This document shows, one piece after another, positions 1-10,512 of a stretch of DNA of 64,000 nt (positions are counted from its first letter, which is position 1; each line of letters opens with the position of its first letter). Location of the stretch: the NCBI GenBank assembly GCA_030683155.1, contig JAUXMV010000081.1:1-64000 (forward strand), written 5' to 3'. Under the pieces are notes generated by a model, which was given only the letters and a program-made list of their open reading frames with translations, was not told where the DNA came from and made no database searches. Position numbers and translations under genes: made by a program. The DNA is from Bacteroidales bacterium. Lineage in GTDB: Bacteria; Bacteroidota; Bacteroidia; Bacteroidales; F082.

Positions 1-3000
1 GCCAAAGGCAGTAGTACTTTCTGTTGACCACGCAATCATGATATTGTGTCCCAAACTATTGGCTGTAGCTGTAAACCCAACCTGATTCGGGCTAAGTGGT
101 GAAGCTACGAAACTTGCTGGTGCAGCAGGAAGGGTCGTTGCAGAGCCGGTTATAGGCGATGCCGTATTATATGCAGGGCCACTACAAAATAATCCTGTAT
201 TAAAAGGAAATACATGATAATAGTAAGTCGTGCCATGCGTTAGTCCGGTATTGCTAAAGGTGGTAGTAGCTGTACTTACAAAAACCACAGTACCGTTTCC
301 TATTGTACTGTTTGTAGTGGTATTGTATACACTGCCATTTTGTGGAGCCTCAGAAAGCGCAGGTATTGAAGTCCTGACAACAATGTGCCCTGTTGTGCCA
401 ACAGCTGAAACAAAAGTGCCCCCAATAGATGTGGTTTGAGGAGTAAGTGCTAATGTTGTTGGTTGTGCAGGCACAGGACAAGGTGGATGTGGTGTTCCCT
501 CTACGTGAACAGAGCGCATCATCCATGCATAATTTGTTCCACTTAAAGCTAATGCAGTCCAGGTTAGACCAGTACTGGAGAAAAAGCTTCTACCTGTGGT
601 TAAAGTTTGCGCACCAGCAGGATAGAGGATACCAAGTGGTGTTGAAATTGTTATCCAGTAATCGCTGTTAGGTCCTAAAGATGGAAAATCATCATCAAAA
701 GCGAAATGAAGTATGTCACCATTGGATGCAAAAAAAGCATTATTCGTATAGGTTTTTGTATAAAATACAGGGCCTGGGGCTGTTGTTGTAGTTCCGGCAG
801 CACGCACCTCAACAGTGAAGGTACCGGAGGTTGCATTTTCTGTTCGGGCAAAAAAGTCAACACCGGCAAGCTTCGCGAAATTATTAGGAGTGGTAAATCG
901 AACGGCTACAATTATAGGAGTAGTCAAATCATTAAACCCAACAAAAGTAGTTGGAACATTTGTGCCGTTATCGTAAGTAGTTCTGGCAAACTGATTAGGA
1001 TAAACCCTGACACGGGCCTGATTGCTGTTATTATCTGTAAAGCCATCACCGGCAACATTCAATGTTCCGGAAGCAATAAATGTTCCTCTTGCTGTTGGAC
1101 TGTATGCTAAAACAATATTTTCTCCTGCAGCCGGTGCAATACTTGAGCCAGCATACGGAGTTTGCGCAATACCATTGACCATCCAATTCAACGAATAGGA
1201 GGCCGCATTAAGTCCCACATTTTTAATAGATGCTCCCAAGTCAATTGCATTTAAAGATCTGTTGGGGTTTTGCATTCCACTGTCTTTGTATAGTTCAGTA
1301 GTTCCAGTAGCAGATGTAGGCTCTCCCTGAGCATGTATATCAAGGGTTAAGTTCCCCTTCACAGCCTTCTCACTTTGTAGCTGATTGCCTTCTGGGTTTA
1401 AAAGGGGAGGATTAAATCCGCTTAACTGAACAAACGACTCGAATGAGAGATCAATAGCCGGAATAAGCCTCACTGATACGTTGTCTATATACCAATAATC
1501 AAATTGGTAATGATCTCCATCTATTACCCATGCGATGTATGTGGTGGGAGATAAAGTTGTAAGATTTACAGACACATCTCCACTTGCATTTCCTGAACCT
1601 GAAGCAATTGAAAATGATTCATCTGTCCAACTTGTTAAATCACTGCTGCTCTGAACTTTGACGGTTACTCCAGCACCATAGTCATCAAAAAAATGCTTGA
1701 AAGTAAGTCTGGCTGCTGTAACTCCTGAAAGATTCATTACCGGACTGATTAATCTGGTAACTCCTGTTCCACTTGCATATTCAGCGCGCATTTCATAGGG
1801 TTGACCTCCAGAAGCATTGCTGTTGTTAACAGTCCACCGGTTAGTAGTTACTCCACCACTAAATGATTGTGACCAACATGCTGGAAATGTTGAAGCATCG
1901 AAACTCTCGCTATAGGGCAAAGTCGCAGGAAGACAAGTGGTTTGAAATACTGGTCCGGTTGCCCATCCGCTGAAATCTCCACCACCACAATTTGACCTTA
2001 CATATAGGCTATAATTGGTTGCTGAAGTTAATCCGCTTACATTGGCTGTTGCGACACCAGCAGCTGTGCTGCCAGATGCCGCAAGCCCTGTAGCTCCGCT
2101 GCCTGCTGCCCCACTTGTGCGAACTTCCCATTGGTAGCCGCTTGCAGGGGCTGCACCGGGTGCTGTCCAGGCAATTGAGGCTGAGGTTGCAGTAACATTT
2201 GATACTGCGAGAGCGGTAGGAACTGCGCATGATGGAGGAACCGGAGGGGTAAAAGCATATGTAAGACCGTTTGTTGGCCCACCAGGTGTGGCATTTACCG
2301 ATGAATAATTTTGCACGCTTGAGTTAGCTGTACCTTGCACACTGTTAATAAACAGTACAGAGGTTAAATTCGTTCTGTTTAATACATTTGTTGCAAAAGT
2401 ATTATTAGGGCCTCTTAGTCCAATTTGTGGAGTTCTAGTTGTATTTGCTGTTCCAACAGCAAGCCCACTAGGTCCGTAAACAATTTTGACTAAGTTTGTA
2501 GTTTCAGCTAATCTTACCTGGTAATTAATATAAGGTGCTAAGGTTGTTGAAGTAGAATAGGCAGGTCTCCAGTTCTTCCATTGAATAACGATTTCTCTAT
2601 TAGGTGCTGAACCCACAACAGCCCAACGAAGCTCGCTTGTTACACCATTTATTTGAAACATTCCGTTTGCATCCGAGCCCCAAGGGGAAATAGCGCCTGC
2701 GTATGCAGTTGTTGCATTTAAAGGTGTGTAGGTTCCTCCAGTAGGCGCTGTACTCCCGAATGTAATAAAACCATTCGAGCTTATATTACAGCCGGTATAT
2801 CCAATTCCGTCAAAAACAAAACTGAATGGGAATGAACCGTTTGGAAGATTGAACACTACATCATCAACTGAACCTGCAACTGTATTAGCTGTTGGTTCAG
2901 CGATAACTGTACCGCTACTTCCAAGGTCAACATAAGTTCCTGTTGATTGCTGAAAAGTGTATTGGGCAACCTGTCCCATTACAAAAAATGCACTAAATAG

Positions 3001-3033
3001 AATTGTCGTAAATAACAATAAAACTTTTTTCAT
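1..3033 (-). CDS. Large secreted fibronectin-III / MAM-like surface protein, C-terminus off window
   Basis: The frame starting at ATG 3033 (or in-frame ATG 3039) stays open to base 1, so at least 1011 residues are present and the C-terminus lies beyond the left edge. The first 20 or so residues form a signal peptide (MKK, a hydrophobic run, then a cut near MGQ). A fibronectin type III-like domain covers about residues 266-350. A MAM/carbohydrate-binding-like region of the 'YSESF ... YWYIDNVSV' type follows at about 368-520. Later segments resemble CARDB and further fibronectin folds. Such modular proteins in Bacteroidota usually end in a T9SS sorting domain, but that part is not visible here. 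No enzymatic domain is seen. The role (adhesin, or accessory to polymer breakdown) is inference. Confidence 0.85.
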   Translation of the reverse strand, partial: MKKVLLLFTTILFSAFFVMGQVAQYTFQQSTGTYVDLGSSGTVIAEPTANTVAGSVDDVVFNLPNGSFPFSFVFDGIGYTGCNISSNGFITFGSTAPTGGTYTPLNATTAYAGAISPWGSDANGMFQINGVTSELRWAVVGSAPNREIVIQWKNWRPAYSTSTTLAPYINYQVRLAETTNLVKIVYGPSGLAVGTANTTRTPQIGLRGPNNTFATNVLNRTNLTSVLFINSVQGTANSSVQNYSSVNATPGGPTNGLTYAFTPPVPPSCAVPTALAVSNVTATSASIAWTAPGAAPASGYQWEVRTSGAAGSGATGLAASGSTAAGVATANVSGLTSATNYSLYVRSNCGGGDFSGWATGPVFQTTCLPATLPYSESFDASTFPACWSQSFSGGVTTNRWTVNNSNASGGQPYEMRAEYASGTGVTRLISPVMNLSGVTAARLTFKHFFDDYGAGVTVKVQSSSDLTSWTDESFSIASGSGNASGDVSVNLTTLSPTTYIAWVIDGDHYQFDYWYIDNVSVRLIPAIDLSFESFVQLSGFNPPLLNPEGNQLQSEKAVKGNLTLDIHAQGEPTSATGTTELYKDSGMQNPNRSLNAIDLGASIKNVGLNAASYSLNWMVNGIAQTPYAGSSIAPAAGENIVLAYSPTARGTFIASGTLNVAGDGFTDNNSNQARVRVYPNQFARTTYDNGTNVPTTFVGFNDLTTPIIVAVRFTTPNNFAKLAGVDFFARTENATSGTFTVEVRAAGTTTTAPGPVFYTKTYTNNAFFASNGDILHFAFDDDFPSLGPNSDYWITISTPLGILYPAGAQTLTTGRSFFSSTGLTWTALALSGTNYAWMMRSVHVEGTPHPPCPVPAQPTTLALTPQTTSIGGTFVSAVGTTGHIVVRTSIPALSEAPQNGSVYNTTTNSTIGNGTVVFVSTATTTFSNTGLTHGTTYYYHVFPFNTGLFCSGPAYNTASPITGSATTLPAAPASFVASPLSPNQVGFTATANSLGHNIMIAWSTESTTAFG

Positions 3034-4063
3034 ATTCATGATTGTTTGGTTAAAATGTATTTTTTTATATTTTCAAGATATGGATTTAATATCCAAAAGG
3101 ATTTTACAAAAAAGCGAAGCATTCATTCAAGATGCTGTTTTTTTGTTAATTTAGACATGAAACACCGAAATTATCGCAATGATAAAGGTGGTTTCTTTAG
3201 GGGGTGCTTTGTTTTAAGGTGGGTTCTCAGGATTTTGAATGTAGTTTTTTTTCATAGAATCGGTTTTTTTGTCTTAGTTTATGATTAAGGATCAATGGAT
3301 TGTGTCAACATACATATGTTGAGATATTTTTTAACATAAAGTTCTTACTGTTAATTTTACTACTTACCATGCGCTTTTTGAAAAATCAAAGCAATATTAC
3401 AAAATTATTATTCAAAAAAAAAGTTAATGAAAAATTATTAACAAATTCATTGTTGAAAAGTATTTACTTTTTTCGTGATTATTAATTTTTGCATGAAGTA
3501 TCGAGTCCTCCAATTGCAAGAAGGCTTCTCACTATGTTTTGGGGTTCATAGGTTTGGATCATGAGTCTTAGGAAATAATTCAGCAAATGTAGGTCTTGGA
3601 TTTATATTTGCCCTTTTGTTTTGGCAATGCCGAAAGCTTTCGGCACCAAAACCATCTGCCCAAACGATGGCTCACGCGTTCTTTGAAAATACAAGAAATC
3701 CTGGCAAAAATGTGGGCACTACTGCGTACGAGCCCAAACGGCCTCTGGGCCGTTTTTGCCGGATTTCTATGTGTTTTCAAATTCACAGGCTCAGCGGCAC
3801 CGCGTTTGGGCGGGCTCGCGCACTGCATTGAACGAACATTTTGCGCTGGAATAAACATTTTCTGGAGACTGAGTACTGGCTCATAAGGCCCAGATACCGC
3901 ATTGAAATTAACCTCAAGTTTTGCTCCTTGATTTTCTTTATTTTGCATCAAGACTGTAATTCTATCTAACAGCAACGTTAGCACCTTGAATATTTTAGTT
4001 TTGGAGAAAGTCTGGAATCAGCGCCAGCCTTCAGGACTAAATTACCCGAAGGAATGAGGCATT
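3034..4063. other. Gene-free interval of about 1 kb
   Basis: Bases 3034-3590 are very A/T-rich and should hold the promoter of the upstream secreted protein, although I find no convincing -7/-33 pair. Bases 3590-3990 change abruptly to a G/C-rich island with hairpins (separate entry). Open frames of 96 and 134 codons exist in the island on both strands, but they overlap each other and none has a recognisable domain. Confidence 0.6.
3590..3900. repeat. GC-rich hairpin island, probable intergenic repeat
   Basis: The composition is strikingly unlike the A/T-rich flanks. It contains an 18-bp perfect palindrome centred on AAGCTT (3628-3645), which extends with a 3-nt bulge to paired GTTTTGG/CCAAAAC arms (3618-3652). 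A second hairpin has 8-bp AAACGGCC/GGCCGTTT arms (3736-3743 and 3748-3755). Open frames exist on both strands, as expected of G/C-rich non-coding DNA. I infer a REP-like or other dispersed element. Only this one copy lies in the window, so the repeat status needs the rest of the genome. Confidence 0.35.
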
Positions 4064-4098
4064 AAAAAAGCCTGACAGAATTTCTCCTGTCAGGCTTT
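4064..4098 (-). terminator. Rho-independent terminator of the giant T9SS protein gene
   Basis: A perfect 12-bp stem (4067-4078 pairing with 4087-4098) with an 8-nt loop is followed on the minus strand by a T-run. It sits just past the stop codon at 4117. Confidence 0.85.
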
Positions 4099-4116
4099 AG
4101 AAATTCTAATTGGCTA

Positions 4117-7100
4117 CTATTTTGTCAGAACAAGTGTTCCTTTTGCAGTCCAGCTTCTGGCGCTGCCTTCAAGCAAAATATGATAGAAATAAATGCCGCT
4201 GCCGTTCAGATTGCTGCTGTTCAGTTCAAGCTTATGCTGTCCGGCCACACGGTAGTCATTCGTAAGGCTAGCCACTTCCTGACCCAGATGATTATAGACG
4301 GTTACTCTTACCTGACCAGCCTCTGGAATTATGTAACTGATTTCAAGCTTATCTTTGAAAGGATTCGGGTAAGCCGTATGCTCCAGAATCAATGCTTGCA
4401 AGTTTTCGGAGGCAGTGATTAAAGCTGCTGAACGCAGTTTTACGCCCTCTATAACTTTAGCTTTCGGTGAAGCAAATTCAGTTTCAACATCAAGGTTAAG
4501 GTGCATTGCATCATTAATTTCAGAAAGCACAATTGCTTTAATGCATAACAAGAGATTGTCCTTTTCGTAAGTACAACCTTTTTGATCCATCCATGCAATG
4601 CGCACAATGCCGTTTTCATGATCGATATTATACAAGTCAAAACCTTCGACAGAGGTAACACGGATAAGGCGATTATCGTAGCGAATGCCCATATTGAGTG
4701 CAGCTACAGTCAGTTCATGACTTAAAAGTACTGGTAGGGTGACTTCTTCACCAACTTTCGTAGTGATTGTATGCGTTGAAGTAAGATCTGCGCTGCTTTG
4801 CTTGCTTGCCAACGGATTGTAGGAAGCATTCAGGTCGCCCATTGCAACAAAATAGACGTTAAAAATATTCAATCCTGTTTCAACAGCTGGCATTTGTCCT
4901 TCATAATAAACAGAGGTAGCTGTGGAGCTGGCGCTGAAATTTCCGTTCGGCGTAAACAAAATTTCCGGAGACTGCGGATAAACCATTGTTTGGTGATCAA
5001 CTACCTTTGCACCAGCAAGACGGAAATTATGGGTGTTATTTGGATATGGTGAAGTTTCAGGTAATCCCATTGTGCGGTAAAGTATTGTGAGTGCATCCAA
5101 AGATGTAATATTTCCACTGCTGTTTACATCGGCCACAGCACTGAAATACGGAGTATAGCTGCTTGTTACCGCATCTTTAATCCATGGGAAAACATCTACT
5201 TCAGGGCTTTCAAGTCCCATATAATTGGCGATCAAAGCATCAATCGAACTCACGCCACCCCAGTTGTTCCACAACCATGTTTCACCAAACAGGTTATTTT
5301 GATTTTGCTCCCAGACGCGCAGTGTAAAACTACGACCTGCTTCAACATTGTTGAACTCGAAATAGGATGAAAGATTGGTCGCAGCATTGTATCTGACCAT
5401 CTGACGCGGACGCATCGGAACACCATTTTCAAATAACTGAACGTAAAACACGCGGTTATTATCCGGTGAAGGTATCAATGTTTCAAATTCATTAAAATAC
5501 TTCAGTTGTCCGGCAATCTTTTCAAACTGTCCGCCTTCGGTAAGATCAAGCACGATAATATTGACCAAACCACCCTGAGGATTGGCTGTGCTTGTCTGAC
5601 CCCAGAAACCATCGTCTGATGTTTTCGCCTGAACAATATTGCCTGTTGTAAGACTTCTTTCCTCTACTCTTCGCACTCCGGAAGGGTTAACATTTGGCAC
5701 GATACCACCCCAGGAGCCAATTGATTCGGCCACTTCCTCACGGTAGAATGCAGGATAGGTTGTATTCGTTGCATAATCAATGCCGGTAGTTTCAATGCTT
5801 GTGCCATAAAGCGGTCTGCCAAAACCATTCACATTGTCATAAATGAAAGCAAAGTTTTTTGGACCAGCATCTGAGATAGCCCTTATGCCTGTTCCTGAAA
5901 CTTCATTTGTGGATTGTCCAAAATTCAAGACAGTCACGCCATCAGTTGTAAGATAATGTGAAGCCGTTGTGCCTCCCATGCCATCATTCAGACGAATACG
6001 CATAAAGACTGTGTTACCGGGTGTATAGCGCACATTTCCTGTAGGTTCCAGCATAAACCAGCCTGTGTAACGACCATTGGCATCGGTTGTCATCAAACCA
6101 TAATTTCCGGCAGTAGTAAAGCTTGGATTAGTGCTGCGGAAGAAATTGTTCTGACTCGTAAAAATCGGGTTTCCTGCACCAGCAGCCGTTGGACCGTCAT
6201 CAGCAGTTACAGCCTGATTAATGTAACGGTAAACGCTGTTTGGCTTCAGGTTCGAAATAGTAACCCTGAAAGCAAAAGGCAAACGGGTGTTGTTGGTTCC
6301 ATTGACTCCCTGCATATATTGTGGCAATAAATCAGTCATCAGCGCAACTTCACCCAGTGTTTTCGCACTTGCCTGTGGCACATTTGCGTCAGTTTTGTAA
6401 TTGATGAAATTTCCGGTGCCATTGTATGGGAATATTTTGAAGAAATAGGTCGTTTCCGGATTTAAACCAGTGAAAGCATAGCTTTGTATTCCCTGAGCAA
6501 TATTCCTGACCAATAGTCCATCAGCTTCCGGAACACCATCTGTTGGTGCGGTTATTGAAGCATATCCTGTTGCGCTTCCTTTAATAAGGTATGCAGAAGC
6601 AGGAGGCAATGCATCAATCCATGTTGCACTTAGTTGAGTCATCGAGTTCACCGAAACACTAAAGGCAGTAACATGACTGGCAGGCTCAAGAGCAGGTGCA
6701 GCAACAGTTCCGCTGAGTGCAACATTTTTCGGAGCCGCATCCGTTGAATTCACAAGAATATTTTCTGCAAAATTCCCTGCATTTAAGCCGTTTTTTAGTC
6801 GGACAAAAATCTGGGTTGCACTCACAACGCCATCAACGACTGCAATTTGCAATGAACTCTGTGGAACAAACTGACTTCCGCCTGTTGCTGAAATCTCAAA
6901 TGATGCAGGCGCTGTTACAACCACATTTGCTATAAGTTTAGTGCCGCTGACGGTAAACATTTGCTCTGACGATGGGCCAAATCCTTGAACATAATTAAAG
7001 CCCTGAAGTGCATTTGGAGTAACCACAATTGTTGGTGTAGGATCAAGGTCTAAAACAATAATCTCAGTTAATCCACCGGATGGATTGACTGTGTTGGTTT

Positions 7101-10100
7101 GTCCCCATTGACCATCGGCAGAAGTTTTAACTGAAACAACGCCACCGGTTGCAAGGCTTCTTTCCTCAATTGTTCTGATACCAGAGGCATTAACATTGGG
7201 CACAATAGTTCCAAACGCGCCATCAACTCCACTCACAAGATTCCTGTAAAATATAGGGTAAGTTGTTTGTGAGGCGAAATCAATGCCTGTGGTTTCGATG
7301 TTTGTTCCGGCTATAGGGCGGGTACTGCGTTCATTGGCTCCGTAAAGGAAAACGAAATTTTTTGCATTAAAATTAGAAACAGCTCTTATCCCGGTGCCGG
7401 TGCTGGCATTCGACTCAACACCAAAGCCAAGCATAGCAATTCCGGAAGTGGTAAAGTATTGTACTGCTGCAGTTCCGCTTGCTCCGTTATTCAGTCTTAT
7501 CCGCATAAATACTTCATTTCCTGGCGAAAATCTTGCATTGGTTGTAGGCTCAAGCATAAACCAGGAACTTGCTTCACCATTTGCATCAGTTGTAAACTCA
7601 CCATAATTACCAGCAGTTGACAAACTTGGTGAAGTTGTGCGGGTAAATGCTCCATTATTACTTACATAGATTGGGTTTCCGGCACCACTTACCGTAGGCC
7701 CGTCAGCTGCATTCACAGCCTGATTGATATACCTGTAGGTTGCATTTGGCAGCAGACCTGTGAAGGTTAGCCTGAAAGCATAAGGCAATCTGCTTGTGCT
7801 GGTTCCAAAAGTTAGAGGAAGTAGATTTTCAATAATTCCAGGTCCGACAGGAGTGACCGACATAGCCTGAGGAACCTCTCCACCGGTTTTGTAATTTATT
7901 TGAGAGCCACTGCCATTGTATGGGAATATTTTAAAATAATAGGTTGTTAAGGCATTCAGATTTTCGAAGGCATAGGATTCGACACCAGCAGCAACTTTTC
8001 CAACCAGGCCTGCGCTGTTTTCTTCTATTCCATCAACAGGAGGTAAAATATTTTCAAAGCCTCCCAAACTTCCCTTTATCAGATAGCCAGCCGCCTGAGG
8101 TATGGCATCAGACCAGGAAGTCAATATTTTATTGAAGCTTTGAGGTTCAGCTTTGAAAAGACTTACATGGTTTAGCGGCTCAGGAATCCCTGCCAGCACT
8201 GTTCCATTGAGTGTTAAGCTGAGTGTTTGAACACCTTCTGTTGAGATAAAGATAGTCTCATCATTATAATTTCCAGCAACCAAACCGCTCTTTAACCTTA
8301 CAAAAACACTGGCGTTTACATTTCCGGCTTCATTTTGACCGAGAAAAACACTGTTAACCGGTTCAAAGCCAGCACCGTCCACCAATGAGATTTGGTAATT
8401 AGCGGGTGGGATAACGGAAACACCCGAGCTAATGTTGGAGCCGCTTACAACAAAAGATTGAATATTGGAAGGACCATGGCCTTCAGTGTAGCTAAATCCT
8501 TGAAGTTGTTCCGGCTGCACGTTTAAAATAGGTTGCTGCAGAAAATCAAGCAGAATGGCTGCTAATCCCATGTTTGGATTAATTGTACTTACTCCACCCC
8601 AAATTCCAGTCTGAGAAGTGCGAGTCGAAAGGATACTGCCATCATCCAGTTTGCGCTGCTGAATAAGCTTTATACCTTCTGGAAGTATGTTTGGCACAAT
8701 CAAACCCCAACGACCGTCCTGCCCGTCAACAAAGTTATTGTAAAACGAGGCATAAGCAGTACCCCCACTAGTATTGTCATTTTCAACTAATGTGCCTGAA
8801 ACGGGCCTTCCTGTACCCTGTAAATTACTGTAGATAAATGCAAAGTTTTTGGGTATAAAGTTACTTATACTGTAAAGGCCTGTTCCATCTGCTGCTTGAT
8901 TGCCAAAATCAATGACAGTGGCACTATTTTGTGTTGTGAGCCTAGTAACGATCGAAGTTCCATTGGCTCCATTATTGAGGTTAATTCTGAAAAAAACCTG
9001 ATTTCCGACAGCAAATCTTGAATTTCCGGATGGTTCAGTTATAAACCAGCCTGTAAAACTGCCATTATCGTCCGTGATAAACTCACCATAATTTCCTGTG
9101 CTATTAATACCCGGTCCTGTTGAACGGGTAAACGTGCCTGATGATTCAACATAAATAGCATTACCGGCACCATTGGAAGTAAGTAGATCGCTAGCAATAA
9201 CTACCTGATTTGTGTATCGATAAGTGCTGTTAGGGCTCAGATTGTCCAATCGCGCTCTGTAAACATAAGGTGCGCGGTTGTTATTGGTTCCTGACATGCC
9301 TTGAATAAATTGAGGAAGCAATATCTCTGTCAGGGTTGGCCCTGGAGTGACCAATATTATATTGCTGGTAGCTTCGGGTAAGCCGGCGCTATTTACACTA
9401 AGAGAATAATTGCCTGGCAGATCGAAAGAAATGTCATTAAAGGTAGCAACACCATTTACTGCATTTTTTGTTGTTGTTCCGCTAATGCTGCCAGGACCAC
9501 TTGCTTTGGCGAGGGTAATTGAACCTGTGAAATTGCCATCAATTGTATTGTTAGCATTTCTTGCTTCGATCGTAAAATTTGGCATGGCAGCACCCTGTTG
9601 CACTGTCCCGGAAAGATTAACAAAAAACAGCTGTGCTGCAGGATCAAATACTGAATAGGAAAGCTCCTGACTTGTGGAGGTTGCGTTAAGATTGTCAGTG
9701 GCCGATATTTGATAGTAAACAGTTGTACCGTCATTTTGGGCAGGAATCGGGGTTTGAGTAGTGTATGCGTCATTGCGTTGGGCAAGCATCATTATTGAGT
9801 TTGTAAGGTTTCCTGTGCTTAGACCCCAGTTTAATGTTGCTGTGGAAATGGTTCCGTCTGTGTCTGTAATGGTTGCCGAAACATAAACTGCATCTGAAGT
9901 GGTAACATTTTCAGGACTGATTAAAATATCGGCAATAGAAGGTGGAATATTTCCGCCTCCGCTAAAATCTGTTATTGTGATATCGTCAATATTTAAACGT
10001 CTGTTAGATGTCCCACTTTCAGTGGCTCTTTTAATTCTAATTCTTATATTTCCAGTACTGTTTAAATTTTCGCTGAAAGTTTGTAATACACTAGAAGCAG

Positions 10101-10512
10101 GAGCTGTAAAGGAATTGCCCAACTGAGTCCATGTTGCCCCATCGTTAGTACTATACTCTACTTTCCAATCAACCTGAGTATCTGTCCCGTACCTTCGGTA
10201 TGAAAAGCTAACAGTACCTGCTCCATTTGATTTATTTTCCAGCATTGTCATTGCTGATGTTCCGTAGCCTCGCAGTCGTGCAGAACGAGTACCCCCAATA
10301 ATCTCAGCTACTTCAGTCCCAATGAGGGCTTCTGTCATATTCCAACTGATCCCACTCAGTGTAACACTTCCTGATGCATATGCAGGTTTAGTTTCTCCAA
10401 CGCCGTCAAAATTGACAATATACTGCCCCCATACCACTCCTGACATTGCCAAAAGGGTAATAAGAAAGAATAATCTTGTAAAGCTTTTCAAAAAAAGTAA
10501 TTTTTGTTTCAT
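4117..10512 (-). CDS. Giant T9SS-secreted surface protein with three ~500-residue repeats, dockerin-like and cohesin-like regions
   Basis: About 2131 residues from ATG 10512; an in-frame ATG at 10521 would add three. A signal peptide ends near VVWGQ. The first 185 residues look like a jelly-roll binding domain, followed by an Ig/cadherin-like stretch. Three copies of a block opening with an LLPQ/LLPL motif, then 'R.P(Y/F).(Y/F)R', start near residues 397, 895 and 1393, about 498 apart. Each has a beta-rich ~260-residue part; the first two continue with an 'LQGF(S/N)Y..G.GPS' module and a fibronectin-like module. Residues about 1755-1820 contain two 'DAL' motifs with 'DVNSSGNITSLDAL', a dockerin-type pattern. 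Residues about 1915-2030 resemble a cohesin. The last ~85 residues (TAYPNPF ... GIYFYHI) are a type A T9SS sorting domain, so the protein should be anchored at or released from the cell surface. The ligand is unknown. Confidence 0.9.
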   Translation of the reverse strand: MKQKLLFLKSFTRLFFLITLLAMSGVVWGQYIVNFDGVGETKPAYASGSVTLSGISWNMTEALIGTEVAEIIGGTRSARLRGYGTSAMTMLENKSNGAGTVSFSYRRYGTDTQVDWKVEYSTNDGATWTQLGNSFTAPASSVLQTFSENLNSTGNIRIRIKRATESGTSNRRLNIDDITITDFSGGGNIPPSIADILISPENVTTSDAVYVSATITDTDGTISTATLNWGLSTGNLTNSIMMLAQRNDAYTTQTPIPAQNDGTTVYYQISATDNLNATSTSQELSYSVFDPAAQLFFVNLSGTVQQGAAMPNFTIEARNANNTIDGNFTGSITLAKASGPGSISGTTTKNAVNGVATFNDISFDLPGNYSLSVNSAGLPEATSNIILVTPGPTLTEILLPQFIQGMSGTNNNRAPYVYRARLDNLSPNSTYRYTNQVVIASDLLTSNGAGNAIYVESSGTFTRSTGPGINSTGNYGEFITDDNGSFTGWFITEPSGNSRFAVGNQVFFRINLNNGANGTSIVTRLTTQNSATVIDFGNQAADGTGLYSISNFIPKNFAFIYSNLQGTGRPVSGTLVENDNTSGGTAYASFYNNFVDGQDGRWGLIVPNILPEGIKLIQQRKLDDGSILSTRTSQTGIWGGVSTINPNMGLAAILLDFLQQPILNVQPEQLQGFSYTEGHGPSNIQSFVVSGSNISSGVSVIPPANYQISLVDGAGFEPVNSVFLGQNEAGNVNASVFVRLKSGLVAGNYNDETIFISTEGVQTLSLTLNGTVLAGIPEPLNHVSLFKAEPQSFNKILTSWSDAIPQAAGYLIKGSLGGFENILPPVDGIEENSAGLVGKVAAGVESYAFENLNALTTYYFKIFPYNGSGSQINYKTGGEVPQAMSVTPVGPGIIENLLPLTFGTSTSRLPYAFRLTFTGLLPNATYRYINQAVNAADGPTVSGAGNPIYVSNNGAFTRTTSPSLSTAGNYGEFTTDANGEASSWFMLEPTTNARFSPGNEVFMRIRLNNGASGTAAVQYFTTSGIAMLGFGVESNASTGTGIRAVSNFNAKNFVFLYGANERSTRPIAGTNIETTGIDFASQTTYPIFYRNLVSGVDGAFGTIVPNVNASGIRTIEERSLATGGVVSVKTSADGQWGQTNTVNPSGGLTEIIVLDLDPTPTIVVTPNALQGFNYVQGFGPSSEQMFTVSGTKLIANVVVTAPASFEISATGGSQFVPQSSLQIAVVDGVVSATQIFVRLKNGLNAGNFAENILVNSTDAAPKNVALSGTVAAPALEPASHVTAFSVSVNSMTQLSATWIDALPPASAYLIKGSATGYASITAPTDGVPEADGLLVRNIAQGIQSYAFTGLNPETTYFFKIFPYNGTGNFINYKTDANVPQASAKTLGEVALMTDLLPQYMQGVNGTNNTRLPFAFRVTISNLKPNSVYRYINQAVTADDGPTAAGAGNPIFTSQNNFFRSTNPSFTTAGNYGLMTTDANGRYTGWFMLEPTGNVRYTPGNTVFMRIRLNDGMGGTTASHYLTTDGVTVLNFGQSTNEVSGTGIRAISDAGPKNFAFIYDNVNGFGRPLYGTSIETTGIDYATNTTYPAFYREEVAESIGSWGGIVPNVNPSGVRRVEERSLTTGNIVQAKTSDDGFWGQTSTANPQGGLVNIIVLDLTEGGQFEKIAGQLKYFNEFETLIPSPDNNRVFYVQLFENGVPMRPRQMVRYNAATNLSSYFEFNNVEAGRSFTLRVWEQNQNNLFGETWLWNNWGGVSSIDALIANYMGLESPEVDVFPWIKDAVTSSYTPYFSAVADVNSSGNITSLDALTILYRTMGLPETSPYPNNTHNFRLAGAKVVDHQTMVYPQSPEILFTPNGNFSASSTATSVYYEGQMPAVETGLNIFNVYFVAMGDLNASYNPLASKQSSADLTSTHTITTKVGEEVTLPVLLSHELTVAALNMGIRYDNRLIRVTSVEGFDLYNIDHENGIVRIAWMDQKGCTYEKDNLLLCIKAIVLSEINDAMHLNLDVETEFASPKAKVIEGVKLRSAALITASENLQALILEHTAYPNPFKDKLEISYIIPEAGQVRVTVYNHLGQEVASLTNDYRVAGQHKLELNSSNLNGSGIYFYHILLEGSARSWTAKGTLVLTK

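Noticed and set aside
706-1110. Plus-strand 134-codon frame
   Set aside because: It is a shadow of the long minus-strand coding sequence that runs off the left edge. The peptide is Ser/Cys-rich without any domain.
3580-3984. Minus-strand 134-codon frame in the GC-rich island (and overlapping plus-strand frames)
   Set aside because: Open frames on both strands, no domain, and a composition explained by G/C-rich hairpin DNA.
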